A stretch of 64,000 bases of DNA from Prochlorococcus sp. AG-402-M15 (GTDB lineage: Bacteria > Cyanobacteriota > Cyanobacteriia > PCC-6307 > Cyanobiaceae). The notes under the pieces are model-generated. The model made no database searches. It was not told the origin of the DNA and worked only from the letters and a program-made list of their open reading frames with translations. Positions 62,459-64,000 of the stretch are shown here, piece after piece (within the stretch, counting starts at the first letter, position 1; each line of letters begins with the position of its first letter). The stretch lies in NCBI GenBank assembly GCA_003216615.1, contig QCIP01000003.1, forward strand, positions 1 to 64,000, in the 5' to 3' direction. Made by a program: the position numbers and the translations under genes.

Positions 62459-62477
62459 ATTGTATTAATAATACAAT
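62459..62477. repeat. Short perfect inverted repeat upstream of uxs
   Basis: ATTGTAT, a five-base TAATA spacer and ATACAAT form a 7-bp perfect inverted repeat between the TviB-like gene and uxs, 14 bases upstream of the uxs start. It could be an operator or the foot of a hairpin. I see no flanking T-tract on minus, so a terminator is less likely. Confidence 0.3.
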
Positions 62478-62572
62478 ATTGGTAAGGTAAAAATTTTTTT
62501 TTAATTAAAAATTTTATTTAAATTAAATTGAAAAAATTTAATAGATAAATTATAAAAATACTCATTTTAGAA

Positions 62573-63931
62573 TTATATTCTTAATGGATTAAGTTCTCTT
62601 GGTACAATCCCTTTTAAATCATATATGATGCTATTTTTTTTACATAAAATTTCCCAATCTTTTCTTTTTAAATTTCTAAATTCATTGTGACTTACTGCAA
62701 GAATAACAATATCAAATTTTATCTTTTTATCTAATGGCAACTTTTCAAGAATTTTATAATTAGAATTTTTTGAAATGTTTGGATTTTTTATAAATGGATC
62801 ATATACGACTGGTATAACTTTCTTCTTATTGCAAAGCTTGATAATTTCAAAAACTTTAGAATTTCTTGTATCAGGAGTATTTTCTTTAAACGTTAATCCT
62901 AAAATTAAAATCTTTGAATTTTTAAAGTTTAAATTACATTCTTTTGCATAAATTAAAAGTTGATCAAAAACCCACTTACTCATCCCATCATTAATGTCTC
63001 TTCCAGCTAGTACGACATTGGGCTTGAAGCCCTTTTTTTTTGCTATGTAAGTCAAGTAATAGGGGTCAACACTTATACAATGTCCTCCTACTAAACCAGG
63101 GCGAAATGGTAAAAAATTCCATTTGCTTTCGGCGGCACTTAGAACATCCAAGGTATCAATATTTAATGTCTTACAAATTTTCGCTACTTCATTAACTAAG
63201 GCTATATTCAAATCTCTTTGAGTATTTTCAATAACTTTTGCAGTTTCTGCAATTTTGATGCTTTCAGCTTTATAAGTGCCAGCTTTAATTATTGATCCAT
63301 AAAGTTGATCTATATAAAAAGAAGATGTTTCATTGCTCCCACTAGTAATTTTTACAATTGAGGTTAGACGATGATTCTGATCTCCAGGATTTATTCTCTC
63401 AGGACTATAGCCACAATAAAAATCTTCATTGAGAATTAGTTTAGATTTGTTTTGAATTAATGAAATACAAAAATCTTCAGTAGTGCCAGGATAAACTGTA
63501 CTTTCATAAATGATTATTGGTTTAAATTTTGAAATTCTTTTTTTAAGAATATGACCAACTGATTCAGACGCTTTTTTTAAATATGATAAATCAGGATCTT
63601 TTTGTTTATTTATAGGTGTGGGTACGGAAATGATAAATATATCAGCAGAAATAAGATTACTTATATCAGAAGTGAAATCTATATCTTTTAAGTTTTTTAA
63701 TTCACTTTCTTCAGTTTCTTTTGTTGAATCTATTCCATTTTTTAGTTCATTAATTCTGTTTGGATTTAAGTCAAAACCAATAACTTTTCTATTTATTGCC
63801 TCTTTAGTCCTTAAACACTTCCTTGTCTTTGCAAATTCAATAGATAGAGGTAAACCCACATAGCCAAGTCCAATAATTCCTATGGAACAAGAGTTTATTG
63901 GAGGAAGGTCTTCAAAATCTATATCATTCAT
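62573..63931 (-). CDS. tviB: Nucleotide-sugar dehydrogenase, TviB/WbpA-like
   Basis: 452 residues. GIIGLGYVGLPLSIEFAK near 18-35 opens the Rossmann domain. ISVPTPINKQKDPDLSYL, ESTVYPGTTED, GYSPERINPGD and RPGLVGGHCISVDPYYL carry the family signature, with the catalytic Cys near 297 in GGHCIS; LGLTFKENTPDTRNS closes the C-terminal domain. The pattern fits the TviB/WbpA group, which oxidises UDP-GlcNAc or UDP-GalNAc. It is 3 bases downstream of the truncated epimerase at the window edge, the order epimerase then dehydrogenase seen in many uronic-acid clusters. Confidence 0.88.
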   Translation of the reverse strand: MNDIDFEDLPPINSCSIGIIGLGYVGLPLSIEFAKTRKCLRTKEAINRKVIGFDLNPNRINELKNGIDSTKETEESELKNLKDIDFTSDISNLISADIFIISVPTPINKQKDPDLSYLKKASESVGHILKKRISKFKPIIIYESTVYPGTTEDFCISLIQNKSKLILNEDFYCGYSPERINPGDQNHRLTSIVKITSGSNETSSFYIDQLYGSIIKAGTYKAESIKIAETAKVIENTQRDLNIALVNEVAKICKTLNIDTLDVLSAAESKWNFLPFRPGLVGGHCISVDPYYLTYIAKKKGFKPNVVLAGRDINDGMSKWVFDQLLIYAKECNLNFKNSKILILGLTFKENTPDTRNSKVFEIIKLCNKKKVIPVVYDPFIKNPNISKNSNYKILEKLPLDKKIKFDIVILAVSHNEFRNLKRKDWEILCKKNSIIYDLKGIVPRELNPLRI

Positions 63932-63934
63932 TAT

Positions 63935-64000
63935 TTAGTTTTTATAGTAATTTTTATACCATCCTATAAATTTTGCTATGCCTTCATTAACCGTTGTATT
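63935..64000 (-). CDS. C-terminal end of an NAD-dependent epimerase (cut by window edge)
   Basis: Reading minus from the last base gives 21 codons and a stop at 63935-63937. The end sequence NEGIAKFIGWYKNYYKN matches the conserved tail of UDP-glucuronate/UDP-GlcNAc epimerases (E-G-x-x-x-F-x-x-W-Y-x-x-Y-Y). The stop is 3 bases before the ATG of the TviB-like dehydrogenase, so the two are in one transcript. Only the tail can be seen; the exact substrate is unknown. Confidence 0.55.
   Translation of the reverse strand, partial: NTTVNEGIAKFIGWYKNYYKN

Noticed and set aside
1-64000. CRISPR arrays, insertion sequences, integrases, tRNA or rRNA genes
   Set aside because: I saw no regularly spaced repeats, transposase or integrase motifs, or tRNA/rRNA-like sequence; the gaps are too small for most of these.

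Overview
This window is very AT-rich and carries almost only surface-glycan genes. It has about 56 closely packed protein genes on both strands and no gap over about 265 bases. I see no rRNA, tRNA, CRISPR array, transposase or housekeeping gene. Extreme AT content, minimal spacers, several TTG starts and TATAAT-type -10 boxes without obvious -35 boxes fit a streamlined marine bacterium. My best guess is a high-light Prochlorococcus-type cyanobacterium and its large LPS/O-antigen genomic island; a SAR11-type alphaproteobacterium is the main alternative. This is inference, because no taxonomic marker gene is present.

Layout. (1) 1-4040, plus: end of a TylF-like methyltransferase, a second methyltransferase, an FAD-type oxidoreductase and a capsule-type glycosyltransferase. 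(2) 4043-21146: a nonulosonic (pseudaminic-like) acid block. CMP-sugar cytidylyltransferase, Gfo/Idh/MocA oxidoreductase, DegT aminotransferase and a GT-B-like protein lie on minus. PseB, PseC, an aldo/keto reductase, a second Gfo-type oxidoreductase, an SDR, a DUF218 protein, a Wzx flippase, an AsnB-like amidotransferase, a PIG-L deacetylase and a formyltransferase-GNAT fusion lie on plus, followed by a minus-strand formyltransferase and plus-strand PseI. (3) 21168-28148, minus: WecB, WecA, a UDP-sugar dehydrogenase, an extended SDR and two DegT aminotransferases. (4) 28232-37608, plus: Wzy-like polymerase, two-domain oxidoreductase, WecC, heparinase-like protein, GT4 and an alkaline-phosphatase-superfamily protein, with Wzz on minus to 39218. 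(5) 39357-52888, minus: a nearly gapless run reading ABC flippase, GT4, LicC-like nucleotidyltransferase, ParB/SerK-like kinase, second nucleotidyltransferase, DUF711 protein, methyltransferase, sulfatase-fold fusion, methyltransferase, CDP-alcohol phosphotransferase, two GT4 enzymes and ManC. (6) 53047-64000, mixed strands: animal-type UDP-glucose dehydrogenase, O-antigen ligase-like protein, GT-C transferase, FAD oxidoreductase, GtrB/GtrA pair, GalE, UDP-glucuronate decarboxylase, TviB-like dehydrogenase and the end of an epimerase.

How they work together. WecA should start chains on undecaprenyl phosphate. WecB/WecC, Pse, ManC, UGDH/UXS and GalE supply ManNAcA, nonulosonic acid, GDP-mannose, UDP-GlcA, UDP-xylose and UDP-Gal. 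Wzx/Wzy/Wzz build one polymer, and the ABC flippase may export a second glycan or a decorated unit.

The best candidate for an undescribed system is the 43276-50154 operon segment. It combines a predicted free-serine kinase fold, two cytidylyltransferase-like proteins, a DUF711 enzyme, two methyltransferases, a phosphotransferase-fold fusion and a CDP-alcohol phosphotransferase with an altered catalytic motif. Together they suggest a phospho-amino-alcohol decoration of a surface glycan. The second candidate is the nonulosonic acid block, where PseG and a standalone PseH are absent and a deacetylase and two formyltransferases are present.
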